Positions 7,572-14,201 of a stretch of DNA of 14,201 nucleotides are shown here, piece after piece. The notes beneath the pieces were generated by a model. The model was not told the DNA's origin. It did not search any database and was given only the letters and a program-made list of their open reading frames with translations. The stretch is from an uncultured Oscillibacter sp. GTDB taxonomy: Bacteria; Bacillota; Clostridia; Oscillospirales; Oscillospiraceae. The number at the start of each line of letters is the position of its first letter. Position 1 is the first letter of the stretch. The position numbers were made by a program, and so were the translations under genes. The stretch spans positions 1 through 14,201 of the forward strand of contig CAJUOD010000062.1 in the NCBI GenBank assembly GCA_910587875.1, written 5' to 3'.

Positions 7572-7633
7572 TTCCGCTGGAAACAGCTTTATCAGGCATA
7601 CCACTCAAGGGGGCGCCTTGCTTTGAATTTCAG

Positions 7634-8422
7634 TTACCGGGAAAACTCCTCCACATCCTGCCTGGCCTTCTGGTAAAAGAGGTAGGTGTCGCAGGAATAG
7701 CCGATGAACTTTACGCCCAGATCACGCCATTTCCGACCGCCCTCCACGGTATCCGCGAAGCAGCCGAGCTTTACACCCTTGGCACTGGCCTTGGCAATGA
7801 TCCCTTTGATGCATTCAATGACTTCCGGGTGGTCGATCTCGCCTACATGCCCCAGGGAGCTGGAGAGATCGTAGGGACCCACGAAGATCACGTCGATGCC
7901 GGGAACGTCCAGAATCTCATCCAGATTCTCCACAGCCCGCTTGCCCTCGGCCTGGATGATGACCACGGTCTCCTGGGCCTTGGAGAAGTACTCGCTGCCC
8001 GGTATCGCGCCATAACCGGCAGAGCGCACAAACCGGCAGGTGCCCCGGTTGCCCACGGGGGAGAACTTGGCGGCGGCCACTACGGCCCGGGCCTGTTCGG
8101 CGGTGTCGATTTGGGGAATCAGCACCGCTCCGGCGCCCACGTCCAAGGCCCGGTCGATCCAGATGTCCGTGCCCCGGGGAACCCGGACCACAGGGCAGAC
8201 TCCCGCCACGTTGGCGGCGCGAATCAGGTTTTGCAGGTTCTGGAAGGTTCCGGGACCGTGCTCCATGTCCAGCAGGGCGAAATCGTATCCGGCGTGGCCG
8301 GCGGCCTCCACAAACGCGGGATCAGAGGTAATCATGAACGGGCCCAGCGCACCCCGTTCAGAGTTCAGCGCAGCTTTGAATCTCGCCACGCTGTCCATGG
8401 TCGGCATATTGGGTGAATGCAT
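7634..8422 (-). CDS. HpcH/HpaI-family class II 2-keto-3-deoxy sugar-acid aldolase
   Basis: 262 residues, typical length for the family. It should cleave a 2-keto-3-deoxy (or 4-hydroxy-2-oxo) acid to pyruvate and an aldehyde using a divalent metal. The key residues known from E. coli HpcH are all present with a constant shift of 10: H55 in D-M-E-H-G, R80 in V-V-R-V-P, Q157 and metal ligand E159 in I-I-Q-A-E-G, and metal ligand D185 in G-P-Y-D-L-S. ATG 8422 has AAGGAG 9 bases upstream. It follows the dehydratase gene by 29 bases and precedes the operon terminator, so it is the last gene. The neighbours (dehydratase and GntP permease) point to an aldonic-acid-derived substrate. The exact substrate (2-keto-3-deoxy-pentonate, -glucarate or -rhamnonate) cannot be told from sequence. 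Confidence 0.93.
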   Translation of the reverse strand: MHSPNMPTMDSVARFKAALNSERGALGPFMITSDPAFVEAAGHAGYDFALLDMEHGPGTFQNLQNLIRAANVAGVCPVVRVPRGTDIWIDRALDVGAGAVLIPQIDTAEQARAVVAAAKFSPVGNRGTCRFVRSAGYGAIPGSEYFSKAQETVVIIQAEGKRAVENLDEILDVPGIDVIFVGPYDLSSSLGHVGEIDHPEVIECIKGIIAKASAKGVKLGCFADTVEGGRKWRDLGVKFIGYSCDTYLFYQKARQDVEEFSR

Positions 8423-8451
8423 GTCTCACTTCTCCTTTCCAAAGCGGCGTC

Positions 8452-10173
8452 TTATTCCAGACCTGCTCCCTTCATGGCGGACAGGGCGTGGTCGGTGTAC
8501 ATCTTGTAGAAGCCCTTCCGCTCCTCCTTGGGCTGGACGCCCGCCTTGGCGCGCTCGGCCAAGACCCGGGCGGCCTCCTCGGCGGTGCAGGGCTCTCCAT
8601 GGATGCCGGTCATATTGATGGTACGGTTTTCCACACTGTAGGAAATCAGGTCGCCGTCCTCGATGAAAGCAATGGGACCGCCCACAGCCGCCTCCGGGCT
8701 GACGTGGCCGATGGCGGCGCCCCGGGTGGCGCCGGAGAAACGGCCGTCCGTAATCAAGGCCACGGAGCCGTTGATCCGCTCGTCGCAGACAATGGCCTCG
8801 GTGGTCATCAGCATCTCCGGCATTCCGCAGCCCCGGGGGCCCTCGTAGCGGATGATGATGACTTCTCCGGGATTGATTTCATTGTTGACCACAGCGGCGT
8901 GAGCGGCTTCCTCGTGATTGAAGACCCGGGCCCTGGCGTTGACCACTTCCCGCTGGTCCATGGCGCAGGCGGAGTATTTCAGCACGCTGCCCTCGGGGGC
9001 GATATTGCCTTTCAAAATCGCGACGGAGCCCTTCTCCGGGGCCTTCTCCACCGGGAAGATCACCTGGTCCCGGGTCAGGCCGTAGTTGGCGAGATAGCCC
9101 AGGTTGCGGTCAAACCAGTTGTCCTTCTGCAGATCCTCCAGATTCTCCCCCAGGGTCTTGCCCGTGACGGTCATCACGTCCAGATCCAGCATATCCCGCA
9201 GCATCCACTGTACCATGGGCACGCCGCCGGCAAACCAGAAGGACTCCGTCAGGTGCTGGCCGGAGGGATTGATGTTGCCCAGGTGAGGCACCTGGTGGTT
9301 AATCTCATCGAAAAGGTCAATGGGCAGATCATAGCCCAGCTCCCGGGCGATGGAGGGCAGGTGGATGGTGGCATTGGTGGATCCGCCGATGGCGCTGTGC
9401 ACCACAATGGCATTGCGGAAGGCGGCGGGGGTCATGATTTGGCTGGGGGTAATGCCCTTCTCCGCCAGCTCCATGATCTTCCGTCCGGCGTAACGGGCGT
9501 ATTGAAGAATGTCCCGCATGGTGGCGGGCACCAGGGCCGCGCCGGGCAGGGTCATTCCCAGGGCCTCGGCCACGCACTGCATGGTGGAGGCGGTCCCCAG
9601 GAAGGTGCAGGCTCCCACGGAGGGGCAGCCGGTGAGCTTATAGTCCCGGACCTCCTGGTCCGTAATGGCGTCTTTGCGTTTTTGCCGCAGGGAAATGTCT
9701 CCGGCCACAAGGGAGGTGGTCTGGTTGGGGCCGGGCCGCATGGAGCCGCCGGGCATAAAGATGGTGGGAATGTTCATCCGGGCGGCGGCCTTCAGGTGGG
9801 CGGGGATGGACTTGTCGCAGCTGGAGGAGAGGATGATGCCGTCCCAGGGCACTGCGGAGGCGTGGACCTCCACCATGTTGGCGATGGCCTCCCGGGAGGC
9901 CAGCACCACGTTCATGCCGTCGTGTCCCTGGGCGCAGCCGTCGCAGATGTCGGTGGCATAGTATTTAGCCGGCTTGCCGCCCCGCTCATATACGCCGTAG
10001 ACAGCCTGCTCGGTCATCTGATTGAGATGATAGCTTCCGGGATGGGAGTCGCCGTATACGCTCTCCACCATGATTTGGGGGCGGGTGATGTCCAGATCGT
10101 CCCAGCCGGTGCCCATCTCCAGGGCGTCAAACTGGGCCCAGAGCAGACGTTCCTTGGCGCTCTTCTGATTCAT
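8452..10173 (-). CDS. IlvD/EDD-family sugar-acid dehydratase (YjhG-like)
   Basis: 573 residues from ATG 10173, chosen for the GAGGAGG just upstream. Members dehydrate dihydroxy acids or aldonic acids to 2-keto-3-deoxy acids with an iron-sulfur cluster. Family blocks seen: I-C-D-G-C-A-Q-G-H-D-G-M (76-87), S-S-C-D-K-S (117-122), G-A-C-T-F-L-G-T-A-S-T-M (187-198), G-G-S-T-N-A-T (263-269), M-T-V-T-G-K-T-L, N-I-A-P-E-G-S-V-L-K and T-D-G-R-F-S-G. The Cys of the usual P-C-N segment is missing (P-G-S at 45-47). A Cys stands instead just before the D-G motif (C77), as I recall for E. coli YjhG, so the likely cluster ligands are C77, C119 and C189. This argues for a sugar-acid dehydratase and against branched-chain amino acid synthesis, as do the permease upstream and aldolase downstream. 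YjhG is longer (about 655 residues), so the exact substrate, perhaps a pentonate, is open. Confidence 0.92.
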   Translation of the reverse strand: MNQKSAKERLLWAQFDALEMGTGWDDLDITRPQIMVESVYGDSHPGSYHLNQMTEQAVYGVYERGGKPAKYYATDICDGCAQGHDGMNVVLASREAIANMVEVHASAVPWDGIILSSSCDKSIPAHLKAAARMNIPTIFMPGGSMRPGPNQTTSLVAGDISLRQKRKDAITDQEVRDYKLTGCPSVGACTFLGTASTMQCVAEALGMTLPGAALVPATMRDILQYARYAGRKIMELAEKGITPSQIMTPAAFRNAIVVHSAIGGSTNATIHLPSIARELGYDLPIDLFDEINHQVPHLGNINPSGQHLTESFWFAGGVPMVQWMLRDMLDLDVMTVTGKTLGENLEDLQKDNWFDRNLGYLANYGLTRDQVIFPVEKAPEKGSVAILKGNIAPEGSVLKYSACAMDQREVVNARARVFNHEEAAHAAVVNNEINPGEVIIIRYEGPRGCGMPEMLMTTEAIVCDERINGSVALITDGRFSGATRGAAIGHVSPEAAVGGPIAFIEDGDLISYSVENRTINMTGIHGEPCTAEEAARVLAERAKAGVQPKEERKGFYKMYTDHALSAMKGAGLE

Positions 10174-10217
10174 AATGCGATTCCTCCTCAATTTAATGTT
10201 CGTGTATAAACAGGGCA

Positions 10218-10290
10218 AAGGGCCCACCGCCTGCCACAAAAGCAAGCAGCAGGCCCTTCCGCAGGCGGAGCGTCGCGCAGCTTCTCCGCC
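10218..10290 (-). other. two stem-loops between the permease and dehydratase genes
   Basis: The 135-base gap after the permease stop holds GGCGGAG/CTCCGCC (10264-10270 with 10284-10290, 13-base loop). It also holds AAGGGCC/GGCCCTT (10218-10224 with 10252-10258) with an inner CTGC/GCAG (10231-10234 with 10246-10249). Neither is followed by a T run on the minus strand. They are more likely mRNA-stabilising or processing hairpins that tune permease against enzyme levels than full terminators. Confidence 0.5.
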
Positions 10291-10308
10291 GTTAGATTCT
10301 GCAGATTC

Positions 10309-11742
10309 TTAGAACAGGTGCACCGCGGCGCCGAGGACGATCAGGATGAAGCAGAACACGCCGGCCACAAAGTCGGGGATGGTGATGTACTTCAGGCCCT
10401 GTTTCAGGTCCAGGTTGAAGAAGCGGCTGATGACCCAGAAGCCGGAGTTGTTGACATGGTTGAAGATCATCGTGCCCGCGCCGATGGCCAGAACCGTGGA
10501 CACGGGAGACAGGCCCAGGATGCCCATCATGGGACCCACCACGCCGGCGGCGGTCATGCCGCCCGTGGTCATGGAGCCCACCGCGGTGAACATGATGGCG
10601 CCAATCAGGAACGGGATCAGCAGGCCGGGAACGCCGGAATTCTCAATGAGGCCCGCCAGGTCGTTGATGGCAGGGGCCGCCTTGATGACATTGGCCAGGG
10701 CTCCGCCCATGCCGGTAATCAACAGCGCGGACAGGGCGACCTCCAGGCCGCGGGCAATCCAGCTGTTCAGGACGATCTCGCTGAAGTTCTGGGGATCCTT
10801 GCCGGTGCTGTCCTTGTTGCTCTTGCGGACGGAGTTTTTATGGGAGAAAGCCAGAACCATGGTGTAAATCACACCGAGGCCCAGAGCCACCACCTTGTCG
10901 CCAAAGATGTTGGCCAGGGTGTACAGGGTGGTGCCTTCCTCCACGCCCATCTTCAGGAAGGAGCTGCCGGCGATGAGCACCACCGGGATCAGGATGGTCA
11001 GGAACGCGGGCAGGGTGCCGGGCAGGTCGTCTCCGGTGATGAGAATATCATTCACATCGTTGGACTTCGTCTCCTGGATCTCTCCGGCTACCTCGGGCAG
11101 GGGCTCGATCCACTCCTTGTCGGTCCACTTCCGCAGAACCAGCCAGGTCAGGAGGAATCCAATAATGGAAATCGCCACGCCCCAGCCGATGACCAGGCCC
11201 AGATCAGCGCCCAGCAGGATGGTGACGGCCAGGATGCCCGGGGTGGGGGGGACCATCGCGTGGGTCAGGTTCAGGCCGGTCTGGGTGAAAGCGGCCATCT
11301 TGCCCATGGAAATGTGCTTGCGCTTGGAAAGGACATTGGCGATGTTGGAGGTCAGGATGGTGGTGATGTCTCCGAAGACGGGGATGGAGACGATGTACGC
11401 CGTCAGCGCGGGGGCCAGTTCCAGGTTCTTGCCCCGGAACAGGCGGATAAAGAAATTGGCAATCGATTTCGCCGCGCCGGTATCCTGAACGCCCATGGCC
11501 AGGATGGCGCCCAGCATGATGGGGATACCCATGCTGCCCAGGGTGCTGCCAAAGCCGTTGCTGATGAGCGCCAGAACCTCTGCGATGGAGAAACCCTCCG
11601 ATTCAAAGAAGCCCATGACCACGCCCATCACCAGGGCCGTGGAAAACAGCGCGAAGGTGGGGTGCAGCTTGACCTTCATGATCAGCACCATCAAAAGCGC
11701 GATGGCAAGGATCAGAAGGACCAGGAATCCAATTGCAGACAT
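10309..11742 (-). CDS. GntP-family sugar-acid:proton symporter
   Basis: 477 residues from ATG 11742 (AGGAAGGAG 8 bases upstream). An upstream extension of the frame to 11937 is not used because it lacks a comparable ribosome site and lies in the leader. A polytopic inner-membrane protein with about a dozen hydrophobic segments over its whole length. GntP-family marks include V-P-P-T-P-G-I-L, P-V-F-G-D-I-T and near the C-terminus F-N-H-V-N-N-S-G-F-W, close to the family's H-V-N-D-S-G-F-W. Two hydrophilic loops, one after about residue 200 and one near 305-325 with several Lys and Ser, make it slightly longer than typical members. It should import gluconate or a related aldonic acid with protons. 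It heads the permease-dehydratase-aldolase unit, paralleling yjhF before yjhG and yjhH in E. coli. The substrate is not determined by sequence. Confidence 0.93.
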   Translation of the reverse strand: MSAIGFLVLLILAIALLMVLIMKVKLHPTFALFSTALVMGVVMGFFESEGFSIAEVLALISNGFGSTLGSMGIPIMLGAILAMGVQDTGAAKSIANFFIRLFRGKNLELAPALTAYIVSIPVFGDITTILTSNIANVLSKRKHISMGKMAAFTQTGLNLTHAMVPPTPGILAVTILLGADLGLVIGWGVAISIIGFLLTWLVLRKWTDKEWIEPLPEVAGEIQETKSNDVNDILITGDDLPGTLPAFLTILIPVVLIAGSSFLKMGVEEGTTLYTLANIFGDKVVALGLGVIYTMVLAFSHKNSVRKSNKDSTGKDPQNFSEIVLNSWIARGLEVALSALLITGMGGALANVIKAAPAINDLAGLIENSGVPGLLIPFLIGAIMFTAVGSMTTGGMTAAGVVGPMMGILGLSPVSTVLAIGAGTMIFNHVNNSGFWVISRFFNLDLKQGLKYITIPDFVAGVFCFILIVLGAAVHLF

Positions 11743-12081
11743 AGCGAAAACTCCTTCCTCTTCACAATTTGGACGGTGAGGTCCTCTCCCGGCGGCCATG
11801 CGCAAAGCCGCGGCATCTGCGCTCTGCCAAAGCCGCTTTTCCCAAACCCGGGCACTCTCCAAACCAAGGGAAAAACGGCGCGTAAATTGCGCCCCGCGGG
11901 GCCCATATAACGGCATTCCAAATAATGGAACCAGCAAAAAGCCCCGCTTGCCGGGATTCTGAACTCAAAATACCGCCTTTTCAATAAACTGTCAAGCACC
12001 AGTTCCCATCCGTCGGTTTTTTTAGGAAACTAGTATGAATCCCCGTGAGAAAAATTGTGAAAAATCACGCAATAACGGCCG
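11743..12081 (-). other. gene-free leader and promoter region of the permease operon
   Basis: A 339-base stretch with a predicted promoter (11967-11995) and a leader of about 218 bases. Right after the predicted start, a short hairpin (CCCG 11952-11955 with CGGG 11943-11946, minus strand) is followed by five Ts (11936-11940). It could be a weak terminator for the upstream SDR gene or a 5' stabilising stem. A 12-base palindrome GCCCCGCGGGGC lies at 11891-11902. Next to the SDR stop, GTGA-AAAA-TCAC (12057-12068) is another small inverted repeat. No riboswitch that I can identify and no credible gene is seen. Confidence 0.5.
11967..11995 (-). promoter_or_regulatory. promoter of the permease-dehydratase-aldolase operon
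   Basis: Minus strand: a perfect TTGACA (11990-11995), 17-base spacer, TATTTT (11967-11972, 4 of 6). Predicted start near 11960. It lies between the SDR gene and the permease, so the three downstream genes can be expressed separately from the SDR gene. Confidence 0.5.
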
Positions 12082-12084
12082 TTA
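12073..12084. repeat. 12-base palindrome TAACGGCCGTTA at the SDR stop codon
   Basis: A perfect palindrome that includes the TAA stop of the SDR gene. It lies about 80 bases upstream of the permease -35 box, so it could be an operator for the operon. It has no loop, so it would not fold as a terminator hairpin. Confidence 0.35.
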
Positions 12085-12888
12085 ATATTGCGTATCGTAA
12101 TCCCAGGGTGAACCGCCGCACAGACAGCCTCCGTCGATGTGATAGGCCTGCCCGGACATGTAGCTGGAAGCGTCCGAGGCGAGCAAAATGGCCATGCCCA
12201 CCAGCTCCTCCGGGTCGCCGGGGCGGCCCATGGCGATGCGCTCCCGCAGCCAGGGGGCCCGGGTGGGGTGGTCCCAGGTCACCTGGGTCAGCTCAGTGAG
12301 GATATGGCCGGGGCTGATGGCATTGCAGCGGATGCCGTATTGGGCGAACTCTATCGCCATGGAGCGGGTGAGGGCGACCACGCCGCTTTTGGCCGCGCCG
12401 TATACGGAGCAGCCTCCCAGCATGCCCTCGTCATTGTGGGATCCGATGTTGATGATGCTGCCGCTTTTCCGCTTGTACATCTCCCGGGCCACCCTCTGGC
12501 TCACGAAGAACAAGCCCTTCAAATTGGTGTCCATAATGCGGTCATAGGTGTCTTCCTCCACGTCCAGCAGGCCCTCCCGCCGGTTGATGCCGGCTACATT
12601 AAACAAAACGTCGATTTTGCCATACCGGCGGATTACCTCGTCCACGCAGGGCTGGATGGTATCCATTTTCGCCACGTCCAGATAGTGGGCGCTGGCCGTT
12701 CCGCCCTCCTCCCGGAGCTCCTGCGCCAGGGCCTCGCACTTGTCCAGCGTCCGGCCGCACAGGGCCGCTTCGCCTCCGGCCCGGACCACTCCCCGGCTGA
12801 TGGCGGCGCCGATGCCGCCCGCCGCCCCGGAGATTAGGATGGTTTTTCCTTCCAGGCCAAAGAGGGACTGCAGATATGTATGAACCAT
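12082..12888 (-). CDS. SDR-family NAD(P)-dependent sugar-acid dehydrogenase
   Basis: 268 residues from ATG 12888, with AAGGAG 5 bases upstream. The upstream frame extension to 13089 crosses the divergent promoter region and is rejected. A classical short-chain dehydrogenase: cofactor-binding G-A-A-G-G-I-G at 21-27, N-V-A-G at 97-100 and the catalytic set S150, Y163 and K167 in Y-G-A-A-K. The sequence is closest in feel to gluconate 5-dehydrogenase or 2-deoxy-gluconate 3-dehydrogenase types. It would interconvert a hydroxyl and a keto group on a sugar acid in the cytoplasm, feeding the pathway downstream. It is separated from the permease gene by 339 bases holding another promoter, so it may be regulated on its own. 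It is divergent from the pyruvate:ferredoxin oxidoreductase gene, with a Fur-like site between them. Substrate and cofactor preference are not resolved. Confidence 0.88.
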   Translation of the reverse strand: MVHTYLQSLFGLEGKTILISGAAGGIGAAISRGVVRAGGEAALCGRTLDKCEALAQELREEGGTASAHYLDVAKMDTIQPCVDEVIRRYGKIDVLFNVAGINRREGLLDVEEDTYDRIMDTNLKGLFFVSQRVAREMYKRKSGSIINIGSHNDEGMLGGCSVYGAAKSGVVALTRSMAIEFAQYGIRCNAISPGHILTELTQVTWDHPTRAPWLRERIAMGRPGDPEELVGMAILLASDASSYMSGQAYHIDGGCLCGGSPWDYDTQY

Positions 12889-12993
12889 ATGGTCTCCTTT
12901 CCGCGGCAATTCGCCGCCCCTTGTCCCGGCTATCGAAAAACGCCGGTCCATTTCGTACAAAATGCTCATTTTTGGAGGCGGCACCTCAAATCC

Positions 12994-13022
12994 TTGACAA
13001 TCCCCCTGAAAATGATTATCAT
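12994..13022 (+). promoter_or_regulatory. promoter of the pyruvate:ferredoxin oxidoreductase gene
   Basis: TTGACA (12994-12999), 17-base spacer, TATCAT (13017-13022): a perfect -35 and 5 of 6 at -10. The start would be near 13029, leaving a leader of about 143 bases. That leader has no feature I can name, apart from the ribosome site AGAAAGGA before ATG 13173. Confidence 0.65.
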
Positions 13023-13026
13023 AAAG
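13008..13026. promoter_or_regulatory. Fur-box-like palindrome over the -10 box
   Basis: The 19 bases GAAAATGATTATCATAAAG match the classical Fur box (GATAATGATAATCATTATC) at 14 positions by eye. The core ATGATTATCAT (13012-13022) is a perfect palindrome around one base. It covers the -10 of the plus-strand promoter and lies in the divergent region shared with the SDR gene. Binding here would block RNA polymerase. A Fur-type regulator is the first guess; another metalloregulator is possible. Confidence 0.5.
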
Positions 13027-13172
13027 CATAGCATAAAATCGGCGATTTGTATACCTTTTTATTGCGCATTTTCGCCCGAAATTCCACAATTTGGAAATTT
13101 ATCTGCCAGGGATCCGTGCCGGTTTTTCCGGATAAAACATAGGGTATCAAAATTGAGAAAGGACTGTTAGTT

Positions 13173-14159
13173 ATGAAAAAGAACTATGTGGTCATGGACG
13201 GCAACACAGCGGCGGCCCACGTGGCTTACGCCTTCACGGAGGTCGCCGCCATCTATCCCATCACCCCGTCGTCTCCCATGGCGGAGAAGGTGGACGAATG
13301 GTCCGCCAAGGGACGGAAGAACCTGTTCGGGTCCACGGTGGACGTGATCCAGATGCAGTCTGAGGCCGGCGCGGCGGGCACCTGCCACGGCGCGGCCCAG
13401 GCGGGCGCGCTGACCACCACCTTCACCTCCTCCCAGGGCCTGATGCTGATGATCCCCGCCATGTACGCCATGGGGGGCCAGTTCCTGCCCAACGTGATGC
13501 ACATTGCCTCCCGTGTGGTGACCAGCAACCACCACTCCATCTTCGGCGACCACACGGACTTTATGACCTGCCGCACCACGGGCTACGCCATGCTGATGTC
13601 CTCCTCTCCCCAGGAGGCCATGGACCTGGCCGCCGTGGCCCACCTCAGCGCCATTCATTCCCGGTATGCCTTCATGCACTGCTTCGACGGCTTCCGCACC
13701 TCCCACGAGATGCAGCGCATCGAGGCCCTGGACTACGAGGACCTGCGGGGCCTGGTGGACTGGGAGGCCCTCCAGGCGTTCCGCCGCCAGTGCCTGAACC
13801 CGGAGCACCCCACGAACCGGGGCAACAACGTGAACCCGGACGTGTACTTCCAGTGCAAGGAAGGCGTGAATGAAACCACCGCCGCCCTGCCGGATACCGT
13901 CCAGCACTACATGGACGAGATCAACAAGCTGACGGGCCGGAACTACCAGCTCTTCAACTACTACGGCGCCCCGGACGCCGAGGAGGTCATCGTGGTCATG
14001 TGCTCCGCCTCCGAGGCGGTGAAGGAGACCGTGGACTACCTCAACGCCCAGGGCCGGAAGGTGGGCCTGCTCCAGGTGCACCTGTTCCGCCCCTTCTCCG
14101 TGAAGCACTTCGCCGCCGCCATCCCGGCCAGCTGCAAGAAGATCGCCGTGCTGGACCGC
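13173..14159 (+). CDS. nifJ: pyruvate:ferredoxin (flavodoxin) oxidoreductase, N-terminal part only
   Basis: The first 329 codons of an enzyme usually near 1,170-1,200 residues. It converts pyruvate and CoA to acetyl-CoA and CO2 while reducing ferredoxin, using thiamine diphosphate and 4Fe-4S clusters; it is a central cytoplasmic enzyme of anaerobes. The visible part is domain I and the start of domain II. Residues match those known from the Desulfovibrio africanus structure: Y-P-I-T-P-S-S at 28-34 with T31, E64 in Q-S-E-A-G-A-A-G, and R114 in A-S-R. The start ATG has AGAAAGGA 9 bases upstream. Codon use is strongly C-ending, typical of a highly expressed gene in a GC-rich Firmicute. Real sequence ends at V-L-D-R, where the family normally continues T-K-E-P-G. 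From 14160 on, the frame reads through adapter, so the gene is truncated by the contig end, not by mutation. It could feed on the pyruvate produced by the aldolase. Confidence 0.95.
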
Positions 14160-14201
14160 AGATCGGAAGAGCACACGTCTGAACTCCAGTCACACAGCAA
14201 G
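14160..14201 (+). other. Illumina TruSeq adapter plus apparent 8-base index (sequencing artefact)
   Basis: The 34 bases from 14160, beginning AGATCGGAAGAGC, equal the standard TruSeq adapter. They are followed by ACAGCAAG (14194-14201), which fits an 8-base sample index. In the oxidoreductase frame this reads R-S-E-E-H-T-S-E-L-Q-S-H-S, a peptide known as a contaminant in databases. Base 14160 (A) could also be genomic, since the expected next codon (Thr) starts with A. Confidence 0.97.

Noticed and set aside
7405..7608. 67-codon minus-strand frame between aldolase and membrane gene
   Set aside because: It spans the strong terminator hairpin and the membrane-gene promoter and has no credible ribosome site.
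8452..10173. Housekeeping IlvD of branched-chain amino acid synthesis
   Set aside because: The usual P-C-N cysteine is missing, and the neighbours are a GntP permease and an aldolase rather than ilv or leu genes.
8413..10209. 598-codon plus-strand frame
   Set aside because: Antisense shadow of the GC-rich dehydratase gene; very rich in Gly and His, and with no family features.
10318..11910. 530-codon plus-strand frame
   Set aside because: Antisense shadow of the GntP permease; its Asp/Gln/His-rich composition is the mirror of hydrophobic codons.
12057..12068. GTGA-AAAA-TCAC as a CRP site or SDR terminator
   Set aside because: The spacing is 4 rather than the 6 of a CRP site, and a 4-base stem is too weak for a terminator, though a T run follows on the minus strand.
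13167..14174. 335-codon minus-strand frame at the right end
   Set aside because: Antisense of the pyruvate:ferredoxin oxidoreductase gene, and its start lies in adapter sequence.
1..14201. CRISPR array, tRNA, rRNA, transposase, integrase or attachment site
   Set aside because: No regularly spaced repeats, cloverleaf-like sequence, transposase motifs or flanking direct repeats were seen on either strand by eye.

Overview
The window looks like part of a genome of an anaerobic, fairly GC-rich Firmicute, perhaps a gut Clostridia of the Oscillospiraceae type. This rests on strong AAGGAG-type ribosome sites, a pyruvate:ferredoxin oxidoreductase with mostly C-ending codons, and a sugar-acid operon. 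The taxonomic placement is inference. The sequence ends in an Illumina adapter, so the right edge is the end of an assembled contig and not genomic sequence.

Left part (1-7420), all on the minus strand: a RADAR-type anti-phage locus. In transcription order it holds a four-helix membrane protein (6590-7231), a large protein with an N-terminal phosphoribosyltransferase-like motif (4247-6337), an RdrA-like P-loop ATPase (1508-4120) and an RdrB-like adenosine deaminase that runs off the left edge (1-1508). The ATPase stop and deaminase start overlap as TGATG. The membrane gene appears to have its own promoter and a weak terminator, and a second promoter lies directly in front of the phosphoribosyltransferase-like gene. 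In known RADAR the ATPase and deaminase act together on adenine nucleotides. The phosphoribosyltransferase-like protein is the part I cannot match to a described RADAR component, and it is the best candidate for something new.

Middle part (7528-12888), minus strand: a sugar-acid catabolism cluster. It holds an SDR dehydrogenase, a GntP-family permease, an IlvD/EDD-family dehydratase resembling YjhG, and an HpcH/HpaI-family aldolase, and it ends in a strong hairpin terminator. The logic is uptake of an aldonic acid, dehydration to a 2-keto-3-deoxy acid, and cleavage to pyruvate plus an aldehyde. It parallels E. coli yjhF-yjhG-yjhH with a different aldolase family.

Right part (12889-14201): a divergent promoter region with a good TTGACA-17-TATCAT promoter overlapped by a Fur-box-like palindrome, then the first 329 codons of pyruvate:ferredoxin oxidoreductase on the plus strand. 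From 14160 the sequence is TruSeq adapter plus an apparent 8-base index.
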